A DNA stretch of 26,320 bases. Origin: Polychytrium aggregatum. Lineage: Eukaryota; Chytridiomycota; Chytridiomycetes; Polychytriales. Shown here piece by piece: positions 7,956 to 18,053 of the stretch. The DNA lies in NCBI RefSeq assembly GCF_025602895.1, contig NW_026516528.1, forward strand, positions 1-26,320, written 5' to 3'. The notes under the pieces are model-generated. The model ran no database searches. It was not told where the DNA came from and saw only the letters and a program-made list of their open reading frames with translations. The translations under genes and the position numbers were made by a program. Position 1 is the stretch's first letter, and each line of letters begins with the position of its first letter.

Positions 7956-9475
7956 CCGCGGAGGTCCAGCTTCGTGAACACCTTCGCGTCCCGGACTCGG
8001 TCCAGCATCTCATTGATCAACGGTAAGGGGTAACGATTCTTGACCGTGATCGTGTTCAATGCGCGATAGTCCACGCAGAGACGCAGAGAGCCGTCCTTCT
8101 TCTTGACGAAAAGGATCGGAGAACCGGCGGGAGAGGACGAAGGACGGATGAACCCTTTGACGAGGTTGTCGTCGAGGTATTCACGAAGGGCCTTGAGTTC
8201 GGGCTCTGACAGGGAGTAGAGCGGTCCGAACTTGGGGGTCTTGCCGGGCTCCAGGTCGATCGGGCAGTCGTACGTCCGGTGCGGGGGCAACGAATCGGCT
8301 TCCTGCTTCGAGAAGACTGAGCCAAACGACTTGTACTCCTCGGGGATCGACGTCGAGAGGGGCGTCGGATCCGGATCGGTGGCAGGAAGGACGAGGACTT
8401 GGAACACAGTCAGGGGGTCGGGGCTAGACTGTGTGTCGAGGACGGACTGCTCCAACGACTTGTACCTGATCGCTTGGACACGGACAGGAGCGGGGCTGGG
8501 AGCAACGGGACCGGGGAGACCAGGACGGACGGAGACGAGACCGGAGGGACCAGGACGAGCAGCACAGGAACAGGGCACCTCACTCGGAACACAATCAGAA
8601 TAACGTTGAGCGATCACTTTATTCTGATCATCTTCGCGAGTACAAACGGTGCGAGGCGAAGAAGCGAGCACCACAGTGGTGTCGGTAGAGGCACGAGGGA
8701 AAACATTGGGTGTGTCGCCAACAAGAGGAAGGGGAGAAGGAGAAACGGAAGAAACGGAAGGGAGGGAAGAGGCATCCACAACCTTGAGGATGTGGTTTGC
8801 AGGACGGGGAAGGCAAAGGAGTCCACGAGCCCAGTGGAACCTGGGTTCGATGGACTGCAGCCAGGGATAGCCAAGGATAACAGGTTGGTGGGGAGACTTA
8901 ATGACATCAAAGGAAAGGTGTTGAGTGTAGTCCCCAAGAACAATCTTGAGGGGTTCCGTCTCAAAAGTGATGGGGCCGGAAGAAAGTGGCTGGCCATCGA
9001 CACCTTGGACAGGGAGGGGAGTGGATTTGGAAACGAGGGGGACCGAGAAGCGGTCAACAAAGCTCTCGTCGATGAAGTTGCCGGAGGCACCAGAATCGAC
9101 GAGAAGTTGGCAAGAGAGGGAGCGACCAGAAGGGAGAACAAGAGAAGCGGAGAAAACGGGAGAAGACGAAGAAATCGACGAGACGCACGAAGAAGGCTCG
9201 GAGCAGAGATCAGTGTCGGCAGCATGGTTCGAGCAGATGACCAAGTTCGCAGGTGGTGTGGAGATCGGGAGCTCTGTCAAAGACATCTGGGAGCCAGATG
9301 TGCCCTTAGAAGAGGCGGGTTTGACAGAGTGCGATCCACCACCGACTACATTGATCATTCCACACATAGCCATGCGTTCGACACTTACCTCATGCTCCTT
9401 ACCATCGACGCTTGCTTCTGGAGGAAGGGGAGACGGCTCCAGATCTAAGCCTCCACTTAGATCTGGGCCTGGTCG
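7951..9475 (-). pseudogene. pol: Element A pol, 5' fragment (protease and start of RT)
   Basis: Open from the frameshift point through the protease (DSGAS) and the RT N-terminal part up to FTKLDLRGA, where element B interrupts it. A stop in the B LTR at 7946-7948 ends the frame (first ATG 9373 gives 475 residues including LTR bases). The rest of the gene is at 1-2033. As a truncated protease/partial RT it should not support transposition. It is nearly identical to the matching part of element B, which shows that the break is recent. Confidence 0.92.
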
Positions 9476-9481
9476 TTTCCC
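9419..9481 (-). promoter_or_regulatory. Frameshift signal of element A (copy of 3498-3560)
   Basis: On the minus strand GGGAAAC lies at 9481-9475, followed by the same 11-bp stem and the same loop-complementary hexamer as in element B. The slippery site, spacer, stem and pseudoknot are unchanged. Because the two copies are nearly identical overall, this is not independent support. Confidence 0.8.
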
Positions 9482-10440
9482 GACTCGAAGTGTTCCTCCT
9501 CACCATCATCGTAGACGATGGTTCGGACAACCTTCGAACGGGGACGGGAGCCGGGAGCCTGAGGACGGGAGCCGGGGAAGCGGGAACCAGAGGCGGGAGC
9601 ACGGGAGCCGGACTTGAGGGGGCAGGACTTGGCGACGTGGCCGGGCTTGCCACAGCGGAAGCAGAGGCGCTCCTGGAAGCGGCGGTTCTTCTCCTCGGGG
9701 GTCAGGCGGCTGACGACGGCGGCGTCGATCTGCATCGGCTCGGAGTAGAGAACCGGAGGCTCCTGGGCGGGCGGCTGGAAGGACGGGGTGCGGGAGTTGA
9801 AGGCCTGGGTGCCGAAGGAAACAGGGCCAGTGTTTCGGAGCTCGTTGTTGAGCTCGATGATGCGTGCGTCGATCTTGAGGCAACGCTCGACGAACGGGAC
9901 CAAGCGGAGAGGGAGAGGGTCGATGAAGGAGAGGCGCTGCTTGATCTCCCTCGACAGGCCACGGCGGAAGGCGGAGATCTTGGCTTCGTCGTTCCAGGGA
10001 AGGTCGGCGGCAACGCGGAGGAACTCTGAGGCATAATCCATGCACGAGCGGTTGCCCTGTGCCATGGAGGAAAGGAGCAGCTCGGCAGTGTGGGTGCGGT
10101 CGGGATCGTCAAACGCTTGGCGAAAGCGTTCCATGAACGAGTCGAACGAGTGCAGGATTTGATCGTTCGACTCGATCAAGGGAGTCGCCCACTGGAGGGC
10201 CGGACCAGTGAGCAAACTCAAGACGTAACCCACCTTGACTTGCTCGGACGGGAACCTGGATGCCTGGAGCATCATGAGCAGGCGGCACTGGTTGACGAAG
10301 GGGCGGAACTTTGACCTGGTGCCGTCGAACTTGTCCGGGGTCGGCATGTGCGGGAGCTGCGGGGCGGCGGAAGAGTGTGTGGTCCGGAGGAGGACCAGTT
10401 CCTCCTGGAGGGCAACGATTTGGGCCTGGAGTTGGTCCAT
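9457..10440 (-). CDS. gag: Element A Gag
   Basis: A 327-residue Gag identical in protein sequence to that of element B as far as I can read, with the same capsid region, CCHC zinc knuckle ([14 protein letters not shown]) and basic tail. At least one silent base difference exists (a GAC/GAT codon in the region coding KIDARIIE). The frame is intact, so this copy could still supply Gag in trans although its pol is broken. The leader just before its start codon differs sharply from that of element B (10446-10472). Confidence 0.92.
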   Translation of the reverse strand: MDQLQAQIVALQEELVLLRTTHSSAAPQLPHMPTPDKFDGTRSKFRPFVNQCRLLMMLQASRFPSEQVKVGYVLSLLTGPALQWATPLIESNDQILHSFDSFMERFRQAFDDPDRTHTAELLLSSMAQGNRSCMDYASEFLRVAADLPWNDEAKISAFRRGLSREIKQRLSFIDPLPLRLVPFVERCLKIDARIIELNNELRNTGPVSFGTQAFNSRTPSFQPPAQEPPVLYSEPMQIDAAVVSRLTPEEKNRRFQERLCFRCGKPGHVAKSCPLKSGSRAPASGSRFPGSRPQAPGSRPRSKVVRTIVYDDGEEEHFESGNDQAQI

Positions 10441-10546
10441 GTGGGATATGGGGGCGGGGGGGAGAGTGCAGAGAAGACAACAGAGAATAGAAGGATGAGG
10501 GCAGCAACGAAGCCTCAGCCAAGCAGGTGGTCAGACAGAGAGAGGG

Positions 10547-10557
10547 AGTTCGAACAA
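10547..10557 (-). other. Self-complementary primer-binding site of element A
   Basis: On the minus strand this reads TTGTTCGAACT, 2 nt inside the LTR end at 10560. It is the exact complement of the predicted transcript start inside the same LTR, as in element B. Confidence 0.78.
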
Positions 10558-10559
10558 TA

Positions 10560-10944
10560 TGTGAGGACCACGACAAGCAACGACACTGGACGACCAGGTG
10601 CTTGGCGAACAACGATAAGCTATATTACGACTTATCAGATAACAACAAGTGTTGTTCGAACTGCAGATACAAAATGGGTGCAAGAAAGGAGGGGCTTTAT
10701 AGCCAAGAGGGAAACCGAAGGGCGAAAGTGGGCGAGAGGGGTGGAGCGACAAACGAGGGACGAGATGGGGGTGCGAGGGAGGCGGAGCTGCTAGAGAGAG
10801 GGGCGAAGCACAGCGCAGTCGGAGGCGAAGTAAGAGTCATCGGCGCCAGCCAATCAGGGAATACACGCCAAGACAAACAAACATGACTCACGGTGCATCA
10901 CGCGCAGCAGTCCACACGTGTTCCCAACGTGCATGATCATCACA
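10560..10944 (-). repeat. Element A 5' LTR (385 bp)
   Basis: Reverse complement of the element B LTRs, with the same TGTGA/TCACA ends and length. The TATA box on the minus strand is at 10701-10696. It is followed outward by a diverged related LTR. Confidence 0.95.
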
Positions 10945-11250
10945 GCCGTTGCCACCCGCGTCTACTGGTTTCCTGCCTCCCCCACCGCTCGGCACATGTC
11001 CCCGGGCTGTGCCAAGCCTCTCTCGCTTGCACACCAGCCACTCTCGCACCCCCTTCTCGCTTCTCTGTGATGCTCCACCCTTCTCGCCCACTTTTGCCCC
11101 TCGACCTTCTCCCGGTCTATAAATAGCCCTGCATGTCTGAGCCTATGTTGAACACCAGTTCGAACAAAACTTGTTCTTTGGTGTTCGGGGCTAAAAGCTA
11201 ATAAAGCTCATACCAAGCACTTGGTCTTCGTCCTTGCGCTTGTTCACTCC
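10945..11250 (+). repeat. Diverged LTR of a related chromovirus family (5'-truncated)
   Basis: From about 11030 the sequence aligns by eye with the promoter half of the A/B LTR: CTCGCACCCCC, GCTCCACCC, TCTCGCCCACTTT, TATAAA, AGTTCGAACAA, CCAAGCAC and TGGTC occur in the same order and spacing. It is clearly a different, older family member. Its first part is missing or too diverged, probably because element A inserted here. A degraded primer-binding site (TTGTTC-ACTCC, 11240-11250) follows, compared with TTGTTCGAACTCC in element B. Confidence 0.75.
11118..11176 (+). promoter_or_regulatory. LTR-derived promoter in front of the Fanzor gene
   Basis: TATAAATA at 11118-11125 is followed after 39 nt by AGTTCGAACAA at 11157-11167, the same spacing as in the A/B LTR. 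Next to it GAACAA-AAC-TTGTTC (11162-11176) forms a hairpin whose sequence differs from that in B but still pairs. It should drive transcription toward the Fanzor frame; activity is inferred. Confidence 0.65.
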
Positions 11251-11258
11251 TTACATGT

Positions 11259-12806
11259 CTCGAGCTCTTCGAGAAACCAGGGCAGACTCCACCCAAGGCC
11301 GATCTCGAGTTCCTCTATCCAGACTTTGGCCACGTCCTGGACGAGTTTCGGTACAGCAACGACCAGGACCGCTTCCGGGCCCTTCATCGCCTCTCACACC
11401 ATGTGAGAATCCTCGCCCGAGACAAGATGGTCGACAATGTCCACAAGTGGATCGACTGTGACATGCCCGCCCTCCGAGTCACCGAACTGCAGCGCCAGGC
11501 CAAGCTGGACGAGCTCACTACCCAAGGCATTCCCTCCGACGACAAGAGGTTCACCACGGCCAAGTCTGAGCTCGGCACCACCAAGGCCAAGATCAACAAG
11601 CTGGCATCCAGGATCAAGTGGTGCCTCAAGCAGCTCGCTCTCGACACTCCTCCGGCCGTGTGCACGATAGTTCCTCTATGCACTGCAAGGGCCAAGTATG
11701 TCAAGATTGACACGGTCACTCTTTGGAATCTCCTTGGTCCAAAGAAGCGCCTTGGACTCACCAGGGACAAGCTCAAGGAAGAAGGTGATGACGGCATCAA
11801 CAACCAGGATCGTCTCTGGCGCAGTTGCTTCAAGCTGCGTAGTTCCCTCTTCCAAGAGCGGGACGTGAACAAGAAGCTGTTCAACTACGAGATCAGCACC
11901 GATGGCATTGGATGCACCATCGGTCTCGTCAAGTTTGTGCGTCGAACCGATCACACCGAGACCATCGAGCCTCCTCCGACTGCCGAGCAGCGTATCCAGG
12001 CCCACATCGGTGACCCAGACCCCAACCGCACCACTTGGATTGGCATCGATCCTGGAGTCGGCTCCATCTTCACGGCGGTCATCCAAGCACCGGGCCACCA
12101 AGACGAGGTGGTCTCATTCTCCAACGGCCACTACCAGCACATGTGTGGCCATACGTCCAACACCAAGTGGCACAATATCATGAAGTATCGACTCAGCATC
12201 GAGACCTGGATGTCGACCACCCCCTCGCCCAAGGTGTCGTCCTCGGAGGCTTTCAAGGTCCATCTCACCCATGTCCTGCGACCGGAGCTGCGAGTGCAGC
12301 TCGACTTCCACCTTGGCAAGAAGACTCGTCACCATCGCTTCACGGGCCACAAGAGACGCCAAGTGGCCGTCGACAGGATGTGCAAGGCCGTCCTGAAGCA
12401 CGCCCCGATACGGACCGATGTGGTGATCGCCTTTGGCAATGCATCATGGCGACAGGGCAAGGGCTATGCATCCAGCCCTCGGAGGCAGCGGTTTGCTCGG
12501 TACTTTGAGCAATTCGAGCACCACCGACGCCGTCCCAATCACCATCATGGAAGCGTCAAGGTAGTCTCGACGAACGAGTTCAACACCTCGCAGGTGTGCT
12601 CCAAGTGCCTGGAGCCAGTTCGGTTGGAAGGACTCGATGCGCCCAGTGTTGCGAATTCCCACTTTGTCAGGAGCTGCAAGAATCCCAGCTGCCGGACAGT
12701 GTGGAATCGCGACGTCAATGCGGCGCGCAACATGATCACAGTATGCAGGTCGATTGTGGAGATCGGAGAGCGACCGGCGGTCTTCACTCGGAGGCTGCCA
12801 AAGTGA
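11259..12806 (+). CDS. Fanzor (eukaryotic TnpB-like RNA-guided nuclease)
   Basis: The open frame runs from 11205 to the TGA at 12804-12806 (about 515 residues from 11259). Fanzor proteins are RuvC-type DNA nucleases guided by an RNA encoded at the 3' end of their element. Seen here: a helical N-terminal part, a STDG motif (about 11895-11906), RuvC-I in WIGIDPG (Asp codon 12048), the AFGNAS segment at the RuvC-II position without a glutamate (about 12429-12446), NEFNTSQVCSKC with a candidate replacement glutamate (codon 12576), zinc-ribbon cysteines completed by SCKNPSC, and RuvC-III in NRDVNAARNM (Asp codon 12711). The start is unsettled: protein-like sequence (LEFLYPDFGHVLDEF) is in frame well upstream of the first in-frame ATG (11427), while the ATG at 11255 is out of frame by one base. 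Either a one-base change, an unseen exon or a non-ATG start is involved. No introns are needed in the body. Confidence 0.87.
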   Translation, partial: LELFEKPGQTPPKADLEFLYPDFGHVLDEFRYSNDQDRFRALHRLSHHVRILARDKMVDNVHKWIDCDMPALRVTELQRQAKLDELTTQGIPSDDKRFTTAKSELGTTKAKINKLASRIKWCLKQLALDTPPAVCTIVPLCTARAKYVKIDTVTLWNLLGPKKRLGLTRDKLKEEGDDGINNQDRLWRSCFKLRSSLFQERDVNKKLFNYEISTDGIGCTIGLVKFVRRTDHTETIEPPPTAEQRIQAHIGDPDPNRTTWIGIDPGVGSIFTAVIQAPGHQDEVVSFSNGHYQHMCGHTSNTKWHNIMKYRLSIETWMSTTPSPKVSSSEAFKVHLTHVLRPELRVQLDFHLGKKTRHHRFTGHKRRQVAVDRMCKAVLKHAPIRTDVVIAFGNASWRQGKGYASSPRRQRFARYFEQFEHHRRRPNHHHGSVKVVSTNEFNTSQVCSKCLEPVRLEGLDAPSVANSHFVRSCKNPSCRTVWNRDVNAARNMITVCRSIVEIGERPAVFTRRLPK

Positions 12807-13441
12807 TCTGTTTTATTTCTTGTGGCTTTGCTTGACGCATGCCATCACATACTACATGTTCATGGAAACGGCTATATTGTCCCGTTTTTTTCTGAATATA
12901 GTGTATTTATTGGATTGACTGTAAGCGCAACTCACCCTGTCCACATCCAAAACTGCGGCGCACCGATGCCGCACAGCAGCCAGAAAGCGAGAACAGGCGG
13001 GTGGAGACTGCGGCCTCTCTGCCGGTCCTTGGGAGGGATCTCAGAGACCCGGGTGCCCGCTCTGCAAAACGGCTGCCCGGACGGGCAACATGCATATCCT
13101 GCTCGGCTGGACATGGCCGTGCTGTGCGGCAAGGAGCACCTCGGCCGTCCTCGCTGGCCCTCTTGCTCCGCGCTCTCGCTGTTTGTTCGGGCAACGTGCT
13201 CGGCCGTGTGTCACATAGAGCCCCCAGGCTCCTGGCGGCCCGGAGCGCTGCCGCTCTTCCTCTCGAGATCTCGAGGAGTTTGTCTTGGAATCTCTTGCCG
13301 TCAGCCCCGGGGGTGCCACCATCGCACACTCTCCGCTCCCCACCCCCATCGCCCAGTCCCTCGACTGCCGTGTTGTCTGGCCTGCCGCCCGAACCAGCTT
13401 CTCTATCTCGCCAATCTCGTCAACCTGCGTGCTGCGAAACG
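12807..13441. other. Intergenic region between Fanzor and PPP4R3
   Basis: AT-richer just after the Fanzor stop (12807-12930), then GC-rich to the PPP4R3 start. I find no LTR, no clear terminal inverted repeat and no gene. Long open frames that cross it do not resemble proteins and run through PPP4R3 introns. The first 90 bases could belong to a Fanzor guide RNA. The last few hundred bases are probably PPP4R3 promoter and leader. Confidence 0.5.
12866..12891 (+). ncRNA. Hairpin followed by seven T, possible end of a Fanzor guide RNA
   Basis: AAACGG (12866-12871) and CCGTTT (12882-12887) pair around a 10-nt loop, and the T-run 12885-12891 follows, 60 bp after the Fanzor stop. Known Fanzor guide RNAs span the gene's 3' end and untranslated region. 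The hairpin could also be a chance structure or part of normal 3' end formation, and no guide boundary can be read from one copy. Confidence 0.25.
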
Positions 13442-16400
13442 ATGGACACCGCACCATCGGCCGCTGCACAGCCCTCATCGTCATCCTCGCCGCCGCCCGA
13501 AGCACCCTCAACGTCGTCGCCTCCGCCAGCGTCGCTGCTGCCCACCCGCAAGAGAGTCAAGGTCTACCAGCTTGATACCGAGGGTCAATGGATCGACAAG
13601 GGCACTGGCCATGTGGCCTGTGTCCTTGACCAGGTCAGCCCTCGTCTCGCCGATATGCCTGCCAGTCCTACGCAGGGTCGGCCGTCGCGCAGCAGACTCG
13701 CTGCTCTGTTGGGTTCGTCTGCGGCGACGATCCGTACCCAAAACGCCATTTGTCTGCCGGCTTGCGAGACTGATTCTGAGACGCCTCTTTGCTGCCGACA
13801 ACACAGGAGCTGCATGGCATGTGTTTTCAGGTCAAATCGGAAGAAGATGCGTCCGTGGTTCTACTCTCAAGGATATCCCCCGACAGCGGTGTCTATCAGC
13901 GACAGCAAGGTTGCTTGTTTGGCCTGCCTCGTCGAGGCGGAACATGAGCGTGCACATCCGCATCGCACCAGAGAGCCTCGGCCGACACGCTTCTCACCGG
14001 CCTGTGCCATCCTCTGTGCTAGATACGCTGATTGTCTGGAGCGAACCAAGCGGCGAAGACTATGCTTTGAGCTTCCAAGAGGCACAAGGTTGCCAAGATA
14101 TATGGGAAGAGCTGGAGGATATTCAGAGAACCCAGGAGAGATTGCCAGGTGGGGTTGCCGCTTGCATTCATCGACACTTTTGCGCACATGGCCGGTGCGA
14201 GCCGAGTCGATTTGCAGCAACAAACAGCCGCGATTTCTCTGTCTCTCTCTATCTCTCTGTCTCTCTCTATCTCTCTGTCTCTCTGTCTCTGTCTCACTCT
14301 ATCTCTGTCTCTCTTTCGTTCGTTTGTCGATTTGATTCTGGTTTGTGCTTATCTTCTCCCTCTCTTCCATGATCTTATCTATGACTCTCATGGTCGGGAT
14401 GCTTCGTATCCCGTCGCGCGGATCTGGCTCAACCTCCATTCGCACTTTTGTCGGCACAACCACGTATCTGCCTCGAAACGATATTGCTTTGCCGTACTCG
14501 GACATAGCCGCCACGTCTCTCCCCGACCCCACCTTGGGAAATCTCAAGGTCATCGAGTCTTTCCTCTTGCAGCACAACGGCACACCATACGGAAAGGAGT
14601 ATCTTACTCAATCACTGTCAGAATCGGTATGAGGATTCCGAGCTGCCGCAATCCGGACTGCGCTATTGGAAGCTCTGAGCTGCTATTGCCATTGGATCCT
14701 GACATCCGCAACTTTCCATCATGACATCCAGCAATTCATTCAAAAACTCCTCCCGCTACTAAACGACTGTGAGGATCTCGAAAACACCGAAGACCTCTAT
14801 TTACTTTCATCTATCATCCGGATCATCAGTAAGCCTTCAGGCATCTTGGCTCCTTGCGGGGTTGTTGTTGCCCATCGTCGTCTGTGCTTGAGCCCTCTGC
14901 AAGCGCAGATCTCCCTTAGGGCACCGACTCAGTTGCGAGCATTTCCATTAATAAGCCGGTCTCGCTCTCTGTGGTGCTATACGGTGCCCACTTTGATTTT
15001 AGTTTTCTTGAACGACAGCCATATTTATGAGACCATCTTGAGCGACGATGCATTCATGAACGTCATCGGAATTCTCGAGTGTAAGTATATAGCTATCGAT
15101 CGGGTCCCTAACATAAAGCTCGTTTGTGGGCGCAATGCCAACTTAACCATCGTTCGAATCAGACGATCGCGACTTTCCGAACTCCAAAGCGAGCTACCGC
15201 GACTATCTCAACAACGACGCCAAGTTCAAGCAAGTCATCCCCATCAACAACCCCGAGATTGAAAGCAAGATCGTCCAGACATACAGAGTGACCTTTCTCA
15301 AGGACGTTGCCCTTGCTCGGCTCCTGGACGATGGGACTTTTTCGACCTTGAACTCGATGATTTTCTTCAACCACATCGATATTGTCTCGCACTTTTTGCA
15401 AAACGACGAGTTTCTCGACAAAATCTTTGCCATCCTCAACAGCGAAGACGAGCCCGACAAGAAGAAAGAAGTCATCATGTTCTTGCATGAACTCTGTGGA
15501 ATCGCCAAGACCCTTCAGCCGATCAGCAGAAATGCGTTTTACAGGTCAGAGTTGGATACTATTGCGTGCAAGCCGTTGCTCTCGCGGCTTGGTGGCTCCC
15601 GGGCTTGCAGCTCTGGCTTCTGTTGCCCATATAGGATCGTGACACCTGCCGCTGATTCACTTGCCACCTTCACGCCTTTACTTCCTCGCTTTGTATGGGG
15701 GGGGGGTATCGTCATCGAGGAAACGAGCATTGCGCACCCGCGACTGCTTCTTGTGTTTTCTTCGAAAGCTCTAACCCGACTGCGCTCGACTGCTTTGGCA
15801 CTTCATCATCCAGATCCCTGGCGCAACACGGATTGTTTTCGATATTCGAATATACCCTTGGGCACGATGACACCTCTGTTCGGCTGGCAGCCACAGCTAT
15901 TCTCTCTAATATCCTCGATCACGACCCATCGCTGGTTCGCTCGTTTTGTCTGGCACAAGTCCGATCTCAGCAGCGCCCTCTGATCGACGTCATCATCGAA
16001 CGGTTTGTCAGCGAGACCGACACTGGACTGCGTATGCAGATCTCGGAGATCATCAAAGTCCTCCTGGACACGGCCGGATCGGAAACCAACGGCGGCTTTG
16101 AGATGGCTGTCCGTAATGTGACAGGAGCAGGCGGAACGCCAAGCGCAGAGGCCGAGGAGTTCCTGGGGATTTTCTACGAAAGCTATATTTCCAAGCTGAC
16201 TGCCCCGGTCCGCGACCTGGACACAAGCAGCTTGCCGAAGGTGACCAGTAAGTGATGATAGTAGACTCGTCGGATCTTGTCGCGGCGACGAGGAGACACA
16301 TATACGAACATGCACTCTCTGTGGCGCATTAGCTCGTGCACCACGCGCAGCCGGACGGTCTGGCTAACTCACGATATTAATCCGGGCAACATCATCCTAG

Positions 16401-18053
16401 TCGATGAAACGGTCTTTTTTGAACTGGGTGAAAATCTGTCCTCGTTGTGTCACCACATTTGCGACTTGATTTGCTTTGCTGTCAAAAACCATTCCTATCG
16501 GAGCAAATACCACATTCTGGGCTCCAAGCTTCTCGACAAAGTCGGAAAGCTTCTGAAGGCCAAGGAAAGCTACATCCGTCTGTGTATGTATCGCTGTCAT
16601 GCGGGGCCATGGCCGGGATGCAGCTTTATGCAATGCGTCAGAGTGCCTTGGCTGCTGTCCGATGAAAGCCCATTGATCACGCTATGGCAACGGCATTATT
16701 CGTCGAGTTATCGAGTCGCTTGATCGTCCCACTGTTCGGCGATCTGGTCAATCGGCCATCGGTTAACATATATGCCTCGCCACACCTGTCGCTCAACCAA
16801 CAGCGGCGCTGAAAGTCTTTCGAACCTGTGTGGGGATGAAAGATGATTTCTACAATCGCTCGATGGTATCGTCCGAGACCTTCAAGCTCATCCTGACAGC
16901 GTTTGTGGAAACCAAGGCTCGTTACAATCTTCTGAATTCAGCATGCCTGGATCTGTTTGAATTTATTCGAAAGGTGTGGCTCCCGCATCGGACTGTGGCT
17001 GCGACGATTTTCGAATGAGCAATATGCGACCTCTGGCGGGGGGAGGCATCATCGGCTCACAGTCGATCTCTGTCCTCAGGAAAATATGAAGGTTCTGATC
17101 TGTCACGTGGTCGAGAATTACCGAAAATACTTTGACGACGTCGGCTACGTCTCTACCTTCACCAGTCTTGTGCAGAAATACGAGCAGCTACAAGAAGTGC
17201 AAAAGTCAGACGAGGACAGGTAAGGTGTTGATCTGGCAAAAGGAGTCCCGCTTTGGACGGCCAACCTGTCGAGCACAGGCATTCCGTCAGCTTGGGATGG
17301 CTGTGGTACTCCGCAAGTGAATCCAGAGCCTGTGGCGCCAGCTTGCTTACCGAATGTGCTTTTGTATTTACCCTGGCTGCTCTGTCCAGCGCCACCACGC
17401 CGAGCACCCTCAAACGGGATGGCTGGGAGAAACAAGAGGACGATGAGGCTTACTTCAACACCGATGACGACGATGATACGGAGAATACGGATGCCCAGGG
17501 CAATGCCTCGATACCAGAACAGGCCCTCGAAAGCACGGCCGACAGTAGTGGTAACAACGGCTCGCTCGTTCCAAAGAGTGCTGACGCCCCGAAGCCACCG
17601 TCTGTCCTGCGCAAAATCGAGTTTGTGAAGGAAGGTTCATCGGTAGTTGCCCCGCCCAAGCTGGTTGACTATCCAGATGACGATGACTCGGATGAGGAGG
17701 ATCTGATATCGTCCAAGCGAAGAATCACTCCGAAGCGCAAGGGCTCGCTCGTCTTTAACGTTCACAAGAAAGCGCCAAGTCCAATCAACACCTCATCCAT
17801 TGAGCCGGGACAAAACGACGGCTTACCAAGCGACACTGCTGCGATTTCGGCCTCAAAACGAGGGCACGGCGCACTAGAATCCCCCGATCGAGCGCATCCG
17901 GCTCCCGGAAACAGCCTTCCTGAAGTTGAGCCTGCTGGTGCAGTTCCGCCGACAACCACCGATACGGCGCTCAGTAGCTTACCAGATACCGAAAACACAC
18001 CGCTGCAAGTGCAAGGGAACACCGAAATTCGTAAAAAGGTCAAGTTCTCATAG
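13442..18053 (+). CDS. PPP4R3: PPP4R3 / Psy2 (SMEK), regulatory subunit of protein phosphatase 4
   Basis: It directs protein phosphatase 4 to substrates such as phosphorylated H2AX and checkpoint proteins, mostly in the nucleus. I join 12 exons: 13442-13633, 13831-13909, 14023-14148, 14508-14626, 14732-14828, 15003-15080, 15163-15544, 15814-16247, 16401-16583, 16804-16973, 17080-17219, 17390-18053. All introns are GT-AG, phases agree, and the sum is 2664 nt (887 aa; animal SMEK about 820-850). The N-terminal EVH1/PH-like domain is clear (RVKVYQLD, GTGHV, DTLIVWSE, ALSFQEAQGC); the SMK-1/armadillo body follows (NCEDLENTE-like segment, KFKQVIP, TYRV, TLQPISRNAF, MKDDFYNR, RYNLLNSA, LFEFIR). The last exon codes for an acidic, disordered tail with DDDSDEED and a basic SKRRITPKRKG, a likely nuclear signal. 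Exon 4 start was chosen for frame and homology; the others are well fixed. Confidence 0.93.
14236..14314 (+). repeat. TCTCTG/TCTCTA microsatellite in PPP4R3 intron 3
   Basis: About 78 bp of TCTC runs with interspersed G and A lies in the 359-bp intron 14149-14507, the longest intron of the gene. It may serve as an extended polypyrimidine stretch but has no AG close behind it. Confidence 0.85.

Larger units (their letters stand above)
7951..10944 (-). mobile_element. Element A, proximal (5') part of a Ty3/gypsy chromovirus
   Basis: Reverse complement of B 2034-5028: LTR, primer-binding site (10547-10557), gag, frameshift signal and the first 474 codons of pol. Apart from a short block before gag (10446-10472) and a few single substitutions (for example a silent one in gag), it matches B. 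Its outer LTR end (CACA at 10941-10944) abuts a diverged LTR of a related family, so A seems to have landed in or next to that older LTR. Its own target duplication, expected to be GCCGT (10945-10949), cannot be confirmed because the other end is outside the window. Confidence 0.94.

Noticed and set aside
12807..13441. A matching 3' LTR or terminal inverted repeat for the Fanzor element
   Set aside because: I searched by eye for CTATAAA, GTTCGAAC and TGTGA/TCACA-type ends and for a repeat of 10945-11250, and found none in the window.
12822..14372. Two long overlapping open frames (516 and 444 codons) across 12822-14372
   Set aside because: They run through exon 1, introns 1-3 and the microsatellite of PPP4R3 and look like GC-rich open frame rather than protein. 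Only 13442-13633, 13831-13909 and 14023-14148 fit a known family.
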